The notes under the pieces: generated by a model
Told to the model about the DNA's origin: nothing
Databases searched by the model: none
The model's input: only the letters and a program-made list of their open reading frames with translations
In this document: positions 46,106-54,158 of the stretch, in pieces
How the letters are laid out: each line of letters starts with the position of its first letter
How positions within the stretch are numbered: the first letter of the stretch is position 1
Assembly: GCF_000314995.1 (NCBI RefSeq)
Contig: NZ_BAEO01000006.1
Location: forward strand, 111,426 to 175,425
Origin: Paraglaciecola arctica BSs20135
Lineage (GTDB): Bacteria; Pseudomonadota; Gammaproteobacteria; Enterobacterales; Alteromonadaceae
Direction: 5' to 3'
DNA: 64,000 nucleotides
Translations under genes and position numbers: made by a program

Positions 46106-47278
46106 TTATTCCGCCATTTCTTTAATAAAGGGCACTTTTGGCTTGCGTAAATCAATCACTAAAGTCTCAGAAATTTTGTCTTGAATAGCTTGGCGATTGG
46201 GATCCCAAAAAACTTGTAAAAACCCCATTAGTCCAGTGGCAAAACCAGCTGCGTATCCGCCGTAACGACCAAAACTCTCCCATAAATTTAGCGGTTGGTT
46301 ATCAAGTTTGATAACTTTCATTCCCAGTAAACTTTTACCAGGAGTTTGACCTTTCCACCATGCAGTAAATATACTGAAATAAAACGCAGCCCACCCAAAT
46401 CCTAAACCTAATTCCTCCGCCCAATTTTCTAGCCGAGCAAGCAATCCCTTTGACTCCTTATTTTCATCTTCATCGTTAGAATATTCTGAAATGATATCTT
46501 CAACTTCTGAAGGCACAAATTCGTTAACTGGCGTAACCGCTTTGTTGGTGACAGCAAACTGTTTCAAATACTTTTGTAATTGCTGTTTCTCATCATCATT
46601 AATGCTCTCCGATACTCCTTCAACATATCCGTCCAACACACCCTCTATGGCATTTTCATCTAAACCTGAAGCAATAACATCTTGGATAAGGTTTTCACCT
46701 AAGTCTTGTAAACAATTGAAAGCAGGTTTACATTCTCCTTGCTGAATTTGTTGTTTTAGTGCTTTGGTATCTAGCAGATACTTTGCTGTTAAAGCAACTA
46801 ACCCTATACCATCAACACCCTTGACATTGTTAACTGACGCTTCAGTTGGTTTGTCATTCAAAGGGTTGTTATCAGTCATCTCATCAACAATGCCCATAGC
46901 TACAACAAATAGCAACCAAGCCACCAATAACCTCAACATAATTCGTACCACATTGAAGCGTTTTTGGGTTTCTAATCGATTACCCGCTATAAAAAATGTC
47001 CAAGCAGCTATGGCGGCTAAGACCAAGCTACTCACTTGCGTTAATAAGATCACAAAAAACAAATCTATAAGCATGCCAAAACCACGGCGAAATGGCCCAG
47101 CAAGTGGTGTACCTAATAATTCATCAGCCACAAAAAATGCATAGGGAGTGACAATTTGTCGGGTTTCTTTGGGCGTTAAATGTTCATTGTCAGCGCTAGA
47201 GTCTGTCGTTCCAGACTCTAGCGTAAGATGTGATTGACTGTCAGCTTGACGAGTCGGTGTGATACTGGGCTTTTCCAT
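46106..47278 (-). CDS. RDD-family membrane protein with large soluble insertion
   Basis: A 390-residue membrane protein. RDD-domain segments are visible at about 60-125 (RRGFGMLIDLFFVILL) and 290-370 (GQTPGKSLLGMKVIKLD, then DKISETLVID), with about 4-5 membrane helices. Between them is a soluble insert of about 160 residues (130-290), acidic and helical, much longer than in ordinary RDD proteins of about 150 residues. The N-terminal 40 residues are hydrophilic. It sits 11 bases after the CoxE-like gene and 5 bases before xdhC. Role unknown; possibly a membrane platform for the maturation machinery. Confidence 0.83.
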   Translation of the reverse strand: MEKPSITPTRQADSQSHLTLESGTTDSSADNEHLTPKETRQIVTPYAFFVADELLGTPLAGPFRRGFGMLIDLFFVILLTQVSSLVLAAIAAWTFFIAGNRLETQKRFNVVRIMLRLLVAWLLFVVAMGIVDEMTDNNPLNDKPTEASVNNVKGVDGIGLVALTAKYLLDTKALKQQIQQGECKPAFNCLQDLGENLIQDVIASGLDENAIEGVLDGYVEGVSESINDDEKQQLQKYLKQFAVTNKAVTPVNEFVPSEVEDIISEYSNDEDENKESKGLLARLENWAEELGLGFGWAAFYFSIFTAWWKGQTPGKSLLGMKVIKLDNQPLNLWESFGRYGGYAAGFATGLMGFLQVFWDPNRQAIQDKISETLVIDLRKPKVPFIKEMAE

Positions 47279-47289
47279 TACAGGTTATT

Positions 47290-48474
47290 TTATCCACTTC
47301 TTTTAGTTAGACTTTTGATCCCCTCTCCTATTCCATCTAGCGTAAGGGGAAACATTCTGTCGGTCATCAGTTCTTTCATTATGCTGACTGAAGCATAATA
47401 ATTCCAATATTGACTTAACTGCGGGTTTAGCCATATTGCATGTTCAAAATGATTAAGTAAACGTTGCATCCACACTGATCCCGCTTCTTCGTTCCAATGT
47501 TCTACGCTGCCGCCTGGATAGGTTATTTCATAAGGCCCCATAGTAGCATCACCAACAAATATCAATTTGTAGTCAGGTCCATATTTATGAATAACACTTG
47601 CGATAGGTACAACTTCTCTGTCACGCCTTTTGTTGTCTTTCCATACACCTTCATATACACAATTATGAAAATAAAAATATTCAAGATGTTTAAATTCCGT
47701 ATGCACAGCTGAGAACAACTCTTCACATTCTTTAATATGAGCATCCATCGAGCCACCCACATCAAAAAACATTAAGACTTTAACCGCGTTGTGGCGCTCT
47801 TTCACCATATGAATGTCTAGAAACCCAGCATTTTTTGCGGTAGCACCTATGGTAGTAGGAATATCTAGTTCTTCGGTAGCACCTGTCCGAGCAAACTTAC
47901 GAAGTTTACGAAGCGCAACTTTAATATTTCGGGTGCCCAACTCAACATCACCAGCTAGATTCTTAAACTCCCGTTTGTCCCACACCTTAGCAGCAGAAAA
48001 ATTTCGGTTACCTTCTTGGCCAATACGGACACCTTCTGGATTGTATCCATTTGCACCAAAGGGGGATGTGCCCCCCGTCCCAATCCATTTGTTGCCCCCC
48101 TGATGGCGTTTTTCTTGCTCAGCTAAGCGTTCTTTAAGCGTTTTCATTAGCTCTTCAAGGCCACCCAAAGCTTTTATCTGGGCTTTTTCTTCTTCGCTAA
48201 AATGTCTTTCCAAGGCATTTTTTAGCCATTCTTCGGGGATGTCTTTACCGAATAGGTCAATACTTTGCACACCTTCAAAATAATCAGCAAAGGCCCGATC
48301 ATACTTATCGAACTGACTTTCATCTTTCACCATTATCATTTTTGCCAAGATATAAAAATCATCAATACTGGCAAATATCACGCCTTTTTCTAGCGCGTTA
48401 AGCAAGTCTAAAAGCTCCCTTAGACTCACTGGCAACTTGTATTCTCTGAGTTTAAAAAAGAAATCGACTAACAT
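47290..48474 (-). CDS. CoxE-type VWA domain protein
   Basis: A 394-residue protein of the CoxE-like VWA family. The C-terminal VWA domain (about 230-390) has a metal-site variant DVGGSMDAH near residue 239 instead of DxSxS. The N-terminal half is helical with a conserved VSLRELLDLLNALEKG. CoxE works with a MoxR-type ATPase (CoxD) in maturing carbon monoxide dehydrogenase and related enzymes. Its ATG overlaps the moxR stop as TAATG, so the two are coupled. Confidence 0.9.
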   Translation of the reverse strand: MLVDFFFKLREYKLPVSLRELLDLLNALEKGVIFASIDDFYILAKMIMVKDESQFDKYDRAFADYFEGVQSIDLFGKDIPEEWLKNALERHFSEEEKAQIKALGGLEELMKTLKERLAEQEKRHQGGNKWIGTGGTSPFGANGYNPEGVRIGQEGNRNFSAAKVWDKREFKNLAGDVELGTRNIKVALRKLRKFARTGATEELDIPTTIGATAKNAGFLDIHMVKERHNAVKVLMFFDVGGSMDAHIKECEELFSAVHTEFKHLEYFYFHNCVYEGVWKDNKRRDREVVPIASVIHKYGPDYKLIFVGDATMGPYEITYPGGSVEHWNEEAGSVWMQRLLNHFEHAIWLNPQLSQYWNYYASVSIMKELMTDRMFPLTLDGIGEGIKSLTKRSG

Positions 48475-49310
48475 TAACGACGCGCCATAAAGACCAGTTT
48501 TTCAAACAAATGAATATCTTGTTCATTTTTTAACAAAGCACCATAAAGTGGTGGAATACTTTGTTTGCCGTCTTTGTTTTGTAGGGCTTCAGCTGGAATA
48601 TCTTCTGCTACCAGTAATTTTAACCAATCTAATAATTCTGAAGTCGAGGGTTTTTTGCGTAACCCTGGTACTTCACGCAGGTCAAAAAATGATTGCAGCG
48701 CTTGGTTAAGTAATACTTTCTTAATATCAGGAAAATGCACATCCACAATTTGGCGCATTTCATCAGCATCAGGAAACTGAATATAATGAAAGAAACAACG
48801 ACGTAAAAACGCGTCAGGCAATTCTTTTTCATTATTTGAAGTAATAATAACAATAGGACGCTGCTTGGCTTTAACTAACTGCTGAGTCTCATAAACAAAA
48901 AACTCCATTTTATCGAGCTCTAAAAGCAAATCATTTGGAAACTCGATGTCTGCTTTATCTATTTCGTCAATCAATAATATGGTTCGTTTTTCCGCTTCAA
49001 ATGCCTGCCATAACTTACCTTTGACTATGTAGTTACCAATATCATGGACTTTTTCATCACCTAGCTGTGAGTCACGCAAACGGGAAACAGCATCATATTC
49101 ATATAAGCCTTGCTGCGCTTTAGTAGTCGATTTGATATGCCATTGGATCAAATTAGCATCTAAACTTTTTGCTAACTCTTCTGCCAACATAGTTTTGCCG
49201 GTACCCGGTTCACCTTTAATCAATAAGGGTTTTTCTAAGGTGATAGCCGCGTTGACAGCCAGTTGCAACTCACGACTCGCAATATATTTTTCTGTTCCTT
49301 TAAACGCCAT
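48474..49310 (-). CDS. MoxR-family AAA+ ATPase (CoxD-like)
   Basis: A 278-residue AAA+ ATPase that works with VWA proteins as a chaperone or metal-insertion machine. Walker A is GEPGTGKTML near 34-43, Walker B is ILLIDEIDKAD near 111-121, and the sensor/arginine-finger segment is SNNEKELPDAFLRRC near 153-167. The frame opens at a TTG (49322), but ATG 49310 has AGGA 5 bases upstream. First gene of the MoxR-CoxE-RDD-XdhC-MocA operon. Confidence 0.92.
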   Translation of the reverse strand: MAFKGTEKYIASRELQLAVNAAITLEKPLLIKGEPGTGKTMLAEELAKSLDANLIQWHIKSTTKAQQGLYEYDAVSRLRDSQLGDEKVHDIGNYIVKGKLWQAFEAEKRTILLIDEIDKADIEFPNDLLLELDKMEFFVYETQQLVKAKQRPIVIITSNNEKELPDAFLRRCFFHYIQFPDADEMRQIVDVHFPDIKKVLLNQALQSFFDLREVPGLRKKPSTSELLDWLKLLVAEDIPAEALQNKDGKQSIPPLYGALLKNEQDIHLFEKLVFMARR

Positions 49311-49561
49311 GTAAATCCTCAAAAATTATTAACATATGATTAACCATAAGATATAGCGAAATAGCTCTTTAAATAAAGCCTTCTACCCTTACCTATAAGT
49401 ATGAATGTCATTATGATAAAACAGTTTTATAGGCTTTATGTATCAATAATACTTATAGAGCCTGTTGTTGTTTCATATATAGGCCCTAAGAATTACCAAT
49501 TGACGGTGAACTAATCAGGGTTACACTGTAAAAAATAGAAAAATTAAGCAAGGAAATAACT

Positions 49562-50527
49562 ATGCAAGTATACGACGACCATTCACTCGCCATTGGTAAA
49601 ACACCTTTGGTTAAACTTAATCGTGTTACAGGCGGCAACGTTTACGCAAAAATTGAATCTAGAAATCCTAGTTTTAGTGTTAAATGCCGTATTGGCGCAA
49701 ATATGATTTGGGATGCTGAGAAAAAAGGTTTACTTAAACCGGGCAATGAAATTGTTGAGGCAACTAGCGGAAATACTGGTATAGCCTTGGCGTTTGTTGC
49801 TGCATCTAGAGGTTATAAAATCACCCTGACAATGCCTAGTTCAATGAGTTTAGAGCGTCGTAAATTACTTAAGGCCATGGGTGCAAACTTGGTTTTGACT
49901 GAAGCGCCTAAAGGCATGAAAGGTGCTATTGCTGCAGCTAATGAAATTGTTGCCTCTGATCCATCAAAATATATTCCTATGCATCAGTTTGAAAATCCAG
50001 CTAATCCAGAAATTCATGAAAAAACCACTGGCCCAGAAATTTGGAATGATACAGACGGTAAAGTTGACATTTTTGTTGCTGGTGTAGGCACAGGTGGCAC
50101 CATTACTGGTGTCAGTCGTTACATCAAAAATACTCAAGGCAAGGCAATTACTACAGTAGCAGTTGAACCTACAGATTCACCTGTTATCACTCAAGCCAAA
50201 GCGGGTGACGAACTCACACCTGGGCCCCACAAAATTCAAGGTATAGGTGCAGGTTTTATCCCTGGTAACTTAGACCTAGACATTGTTGACGCTGTTGAAC
50301 AAGTGAGTAATGAAGAATGTATGGCTATGACACATCGCTTGATGAAAGAAGAAGGCATATTAGCGGGGATCTCTTCAGGAGCAGCAGTAGTTGCAGCGAA
50401 ACGTTGGGCAGAAAAACCTGAGAATGCTAACAAAATCATAGTGGTTATCTTGGCCAGCGCGTCAGAGCGTTACCTAAGTAGCCCATTATTTGCTGGTGAA
50501 TTTTCTGATTCAGAAAATGTCCAATAA
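49562..50527 (+). CDS. cysK: Cysteine synthase, O-acetylserine (thiol)-lyase
   Basis: PLP enzyme of 321 residues that makes cysteine from O-acetylserine and sulfide. The PLP lysine is Lys41 in SVKCRIG, followed by [10 protein letters not shown] near 69-78 and the phosphate-binding [10 protein letters not shown] near 179. The C-terminal [10 protein letters not shown] is typical of CysK rather than cystathionine beta-synthase. A strong AAGGAAA ribosome site supports the ATG. It has its own terminator. Confidence 0.94.
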   Translation: MQVYDDHSLAIGKTPLVKLNRVTGGNVYAKIESRNPSFSVKCRIGANMIWDAEKKGLLKPGNEIVEATSGNTGIALAFVAASRGYKITLTMPSSMSLERRKLLKAMGANLVLTEAPKGMKGAIAAANEIVASDPSKYIPMHQFENPANPEIHEKTTGPEIWNDTDGKVDIFVAGVGTGGTITGVSRYIKNTQGKAITTVAVEPTDSPVITQAKAGDELTPGPHKIQGIGAGFIPGNLDLDIVDAVEQVSNEECMAMTHRLMKEEGILAGISSGAAVVAAKRWAEKPENANKIIVVILASASERYLSSPLFAGEFSDSENVQ

Positions 50528-50580
50528 TGGCAAAAACTGCAGGGTTAAGTAAATACTGTTTACATTAACCTTATATAATT

Positions 50581-50609
50581 AGGGAGGCTTGTGCCTCCCT
50601 TTTCTTTTG
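50581..50609 (+). terminator. Intrinsic terminator of cysK
   Basis: AGGGAGGC-TTGT-GCCTCCCT, an 8-bp GC-rich stem followed by TTTTCTTTT, 53 bases after the cysK stop. Confidence 0.92.
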
Positions 50610-50678
50610 ATGATGCCAAAAACAGGATAAGATAAGATTACATTGATAAAATAACATCAACCAAAAATGGGATGTAAC

Positions 50679-51122
50679 ATGCTAAAAAATATCAGATTTA
50701 TCTTTATATTTGCAGTTTTATGCAGTGCATGTGGTCAAGACTCACCTAAGCAAGGTGGAGGCAAATTCGGCATGTTAGACAGTGGCAACCCTGAATTCAC
50801 TGCAGTAGAATTTTTTGATCATATTTATCATAGTGAAGGAATTGATGGCGCCATTAAGGTAAGCACCCCTAAAATGAAGCGCTTGTTACGTTCTTATCAC
50901 ACCAATAAAGGTGTTCAAAAACATGTGTTAAATATGCGATTTGATAAGGTAACTATTCAACCTAGATCCCGTAGCGCAGGCAGAAATGAATTTGCTAAAG
51001 AGGCGCAAATATCTATATTTTTTGAAGGCGAACTCGATGGTGACATATTTAAAGATATGCGTAATGTCGAACTTCTAAAAGTAGGTAATGACTGGAAGGT
51101 AGATGAAGTTAGTTTAGAGTAG
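50679..51122 (+). CDS. Small putative lipoprotein of unknown function
   Basis: A 147-residue exported protein. The leader MLKNIRFIFIFAVLCSACG ends in lipobox CSAC, so it is probably a lipoprotein. The rest (about 40-147) is a compact mixed domain with FTAVEFFDHIYHSEGIDGAIKVS and an ending VGNDWKVDEVSLE, resembling DUF4878/NTF2-like lipoproteins, but I cannot name a family with confidence. An in-frame ATG lies at 50667; GGGATG just before 50679 could serve as its ribosome site, so I prefer 50679. Convergent with ggt, stops 2 bases before its stop codon. Confidence 0.75.
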   Translation: MLKNIRFIFIFAVLCSACGQDSPKQGGGKFGMLDSGNPEFTAVEFFDHIYHSEGIDGAIKVSTPKMKRLLRSYHTNKGVQKHVLNMRFDKVTIQPRSRSAGRNEFAKEAQISIFFEGELDGDIFKDMRNVELLKVGNDWKVDEVSLE

Positions 51123-51124
51123 GC

Positions 51125-52870
51125 CTAATACCCCACAGCCACGCCTTCCCGCCTTGGATCTGCTCCACCAATTAGCACACCATCAACTAATTGGATCCCA
51201 TGTAGACCGCTGTTTAATTCTCTAACTTGTACCTTGTGACCCATTTTTTCAAGTATTGGCTTTAATTCTTCAATTAACGTACCTTTTTCCAGCGCCGTAT
51301 AATCGTTTCTATTGGTCACTTTAGGTAAATTGATAGCTTGTTGGATATCTAGGCCCCAATCGACTACCCCCATGATAGTTTGTGCTACGTAACTCACAAT
51401 ACGACTACCACCAGGCGACCCCAACACAAGAGTAAGTTGGCCTTCCCCATCGAACACCATAGTTGGACTCATGGCACTACGAGGACGTTTTTTAGGCTCA
51501 ACTCGATTCAATACAGCCTTGTTATATTTATAAGGATTAAAAGAAAAATCTGTAAGCTGATTATTAAGTAAGAAACCATCAACCATCACCCCAGAACCGA
51601 AGGCAAATTCAATGCTTGTTGTCATCGACACTGCATTACCTTCTTTATCTACAATACTAAAATGGCTGGTATTGGGCTGCTCATGAGTTTTACCTTTTGA
51701 AAAATTCGTTGTAGGAAAAGGTTTACCCGCCAATATGTTGCCCATATCTTTATCTAAACTGATTTTCTTGGAGCGCTCAAGCAAATAACGTTTACTGAGC
51801 AAAGCACTAAATGGTACTGGGCTAAAGTCACTATCGGCGATGTACATTTCTCTGTCTGCATAGGCCAACCTAGATGCTTGAGTAAACAAGTGGACTGCCG
51901 CCGCTGAACTGATAGGGTATTGACCAATATTATATGGCTCAAGAGTACGTAAAATTTGCAATACATTTATGCCACCAGAGCTAGGCGGCGCCATTCCACA
52001 GACTTGATAAGAACGATAACTGCCACACACGGGTGAACGTTTAACGGCTTTATATTCGGCTATGTCTTGTGACGTTATCAAACCCGGGTTAATAATGGAA
52101 AACTGGGCAGCTCTTGCTATATCTTCAGCAATTTTACCCTTGTAGAAACTATCTGCGCCATTTTGGGCTATGGTGGTTAACGTTTTAGCTAAGGCGGAGT
52201 TCTTTTTGACTGTGCCCTCTGTCAGTGCTTTACCGCTAGGATAAAAATATACCGAGGAGGTTCTAAACTGATTCAAACCAGGATGGATTTTCAGCTCTAG
52301 CAAAGATGCGAGGCGATTTGAAACAGTAAAACCATTTTTCGACAGCGCAATACTATCAACAAACAACTCTGACCATGCTAAGTTTCCAAATTCTTTATGG
52401 GCCATATCTAATGCTTTTAAGACCCCTGGTACACCAACAGATCTTCCACCTACTACAGCATCAATCCATTTTATCGGTTTACCATTTTCTAGGAATAGAT
52501 CTATTTTGGCTTTAGAAGGGGCTGTCTCGCGACCATCGAAGGTGTGCAATTTTTTCGCTTTATTATCCCAGTAAAGAATAAAGCCACCGCCCCCAAGACC
52601 TGAAGACTGAGGTTCGACTAATGTCAGCATAGCTTGCACTGCAATGGCGGCATCAATTGCACTTCCACCTTTAACTAATACGTTTTTACCCGCCCAAGAT
52701 GCATATGGGTTAGCCGCTACAACCATAAACTCTTTTGAGTGAAATGCGCTCTTTTGTTGTAGTCCTGTTGCCGCTTCTGGCTCTCGATCTTCTCGTTTCT
52801 GTTCACCCTGTGAAGATAAACTTAACAAAACAGCTAAACAAAAAACAAAGGTTGGTTTAATTAAACGCAC
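51125..52870 (-). CDS. ggt: Gamma-glutamyltranspeptidase
   Basis: Periplasmic N-terminal-nucleophile hydrolase of 581 residues that cleaves glutathione and other gamma-glutamyl compounds. A signal peptide (about 1-22) precedes the large subunit. The autoprocessing/catalytic threonine is Thr401 in NTSHFSIVD, which starts the small subunit. GSPGGSRI near 496 forms the oxyanion region. The frame also opens with TTG at 52885; GTG at 52870 has GGAAA a few bases upstream and gives a cleaner signal peptide. Monocistronic. Could feed cysteine recovery together with cysK upstream. Confidence 0.92.
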   Translation of the reverse strand: MRLIKPTFVFCLAVLLSLSSQGEQKREDREPEAATGLQQKSAFHSKEFMVVAANPYASWAGKNVLVKGGSAIDAAIAVQAMLTLVEPQSSGLGGGGFILYWDNKAKKLHTFDGRETAPSKAKIDLFLENGKPIKWIDAVVGGRSVGVPGVLKALDMAHKEFGNLAWSELFVDSIALSKNGFTVSNRLASLLELKIHPGLNQFRTSSVYFYPSGKALTEGTVKKNSALAKTLTTIAQNGADSFYKGKIAEDIARAAQFSIINPGLITSQDIAEYKAVKRSPVCGSYRSYQVCGMAPPSSGGINVLQILRTLEPYNIGQYPISSAAAVHLFTQASRLAYADREMYIADSDFSPVPFSALLSKRYLLERSKKISLDKDMGNILAGKPFPTTNFSKGKTHEQPNTSHFSIVDKEGNAVSMTTSIEFAFGSGVMVDGFLLNNQLTDFSFNPYKYNKAVLNRVEPKKRPRSAMSPTMVFDGEGQLTLVLGSPGGSRIVSYVAQTIMGVVDWGLDIQQAINLPKVTNRNDYTALEKGTLIEELKPILEKMGHKVQVRELNSGLHGIQLVDGVLIGGADPRREGVAVGY

Positions 52871-53050
52871 AGATTTTCCAAACAACTTAGAATAGGCGCG
52901 AACACTATCGAGGCAAGCCTACTTTTGCAAATAGTTATCTTTATTAGCCAATAATATTTTTGTCTAATAAGTAACAATGACAACAACACAAGCTAACTTA
53001 ATTATTAGAAATTAGTTACCATAGGTTTATTCTAAATCCATTAAAATACT

Positions 53051-53653
53051 ATGTTCAATCTACCTGTACAGACAAAACACAGCCTCGCTCCCCTTTTTAT
53101 TGTCATAGTTAGCATTATATTGGCCTTATCAGAGCCTATGAGCAGTGAATTATTCGCTTATGATAGACAGCAGCTTAATGGGTTTCAGTGGTGGCGACTT
53201 ATAACCGGCCATTTCCTGCATACCAACACAGTACACTTGTTATTGAATACCGCTGGCTTAACTTTATTGTGGGCCTTGCATGGTCACTACTACCAAACAT
53301 CACGCTATCTGATTATATTTTTGTTGTTGTGTTTAGGCACATCAGGCGGCTTGTATTTATTTGCCCCACAAATGCAATGGTATGTTGGACTGTCTGGGGT
53401 ACTCCATGGCTTGTTTATAATTGGTGCTTATTTCGATATCCACAACAAATTCAAAACTGGATGGATATTGCTAATTGGTGTATGGATTAAAGTACTACAT
53501 GAACAAATCTACGGAGCCAGTGAAGATGTAGCCCAGTTGATAGCAGCCAATGTGGCGGTTGACGCTCACTTGTTCGGTACCATCACCGGCAGCATCATAA
53601 TTATGTACTATTTTATACTAGATAAAATTCGAACTAAGAAGGAATTGTCATGA
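53051..53653 (+). CDS. rrtA: Rhombosortase (GlyGly-CTERM processing rhomboid)
   Basis: A 200-residue inner-membrane rhomboid-like protease with about 6 membrane segments. The signature is WWRLITGHFLHTNTVHLLLN near 53-72, catalytic Ser in YVGLSGVLHGLF near 117-128, and His in VDAHLFGTITG near 174-184. Rhombosortases trim proteins carrying a C-terminal GlyGly-CTERM tail after export. I find no such tail in this window. The ATG has a weak ribosome site; its TGA overlaps the next gene by ATGA. Confidence 0.88.
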   Translation: MFNLPVQTKHSLAPLFIVIVSIILALSEPMSSELFAYDRQQLNGFQWWRLITGHFLHTNTVHLLLNTAGLTLLWALHGHYYQTSRYLIIFLLLCLGTSGGLYLFAPQMQWYVGLSGVLHGLFIIGAYFDIHNKFKTGWILLIGVWIKVLHEQIYGASEDVAQLIAANVAVDAHLFGTITGSIIIMYYFILDKIRTKKELS

Positions 53654-54075
53654 GTCAAGCAGTGCAAATGAGTGGTAAGTGTTTATGTAAAAAAGTCACC
53701 ATTAATGCCCAAAAAGTGACACCCCATGTGGATGCTTGTCACTGTGCTATGTGCAGAAAGTGGTCTGGTAGTTCTTTACTAGCTATGGATTGCGGCTCAG
53801 AAGTAGTGTTTGAAGGGCAACAATATATAACAACTTATGATTCGTCTGAGTGGGCTGATAGAGGATTTTGTAAAAACTGTGGCACACATTTGTTTTACCG
53901 TCTTAAGCAGACCCATCAATATAATATACCTGCCGGTCTATTTGATACTGATGTCAGCCTAGAATTCACCACTCAAATATTTATAGAAGAAAAGCCCGAT
54001 TATTATGAGTTTGCTAATAAGACCCAAATGATGACAGGAGAAGAGGTATTTGCTGCTTTTGGTGGCAGCGAATAA
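53650..54075 (+). CDS. GFA/CENP-V family zinc protein
   Basis: A 141-residue cytosolic protein of the glutathione-dependent formaldehyde-activating (GFA) fold. Zinc-binding cysteines are in KCLCKKV (Cys11, Cys13), DACHCAMCRKWSG (Cys30, Cys32, Cys35) and FCKNCGTHLFYRL near 77-90. Most members have no proven activity with formaldehyde, so the function is left open. The ATG overlaps the rhombosortase stop as ATGA and has a strong AAGGAA site, so it is coupled to that gene. Confidence 0.9.
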   Translation: MSQAVQMSGKCLCKKVTINAQKVTPHVDACHCAMCRKWSGSSLLAMDCGSEVVFEGQQYITTYDSSEWADRGFCKNCGTHLFYRLKQTHQYNIPAGLFDTDVSLEFTTQIFIEEKPDYYEFANKTQMMTGEEVFAAFGGSE

Positions 54076-54116
54076 TTTTATTAATCAAAGTTTAAGTTAT
54101 CCTGCTTCAAAACTGG

Positions 54117-54151
54117 GCAACACATTGATGTATTTATTACCAATGTGTTGC
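54117..54151. terminator. 11-bp inverted repeat between converging genes
   Basis: GCAACACATTG pairs with CAATGTGTTGC across a 13-base loop between the GFA gene and the S9 peptidase. T-tracts are weak on both sides. Confidence 0.5.
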
Positions 54152-54158
54152 GCATTAT

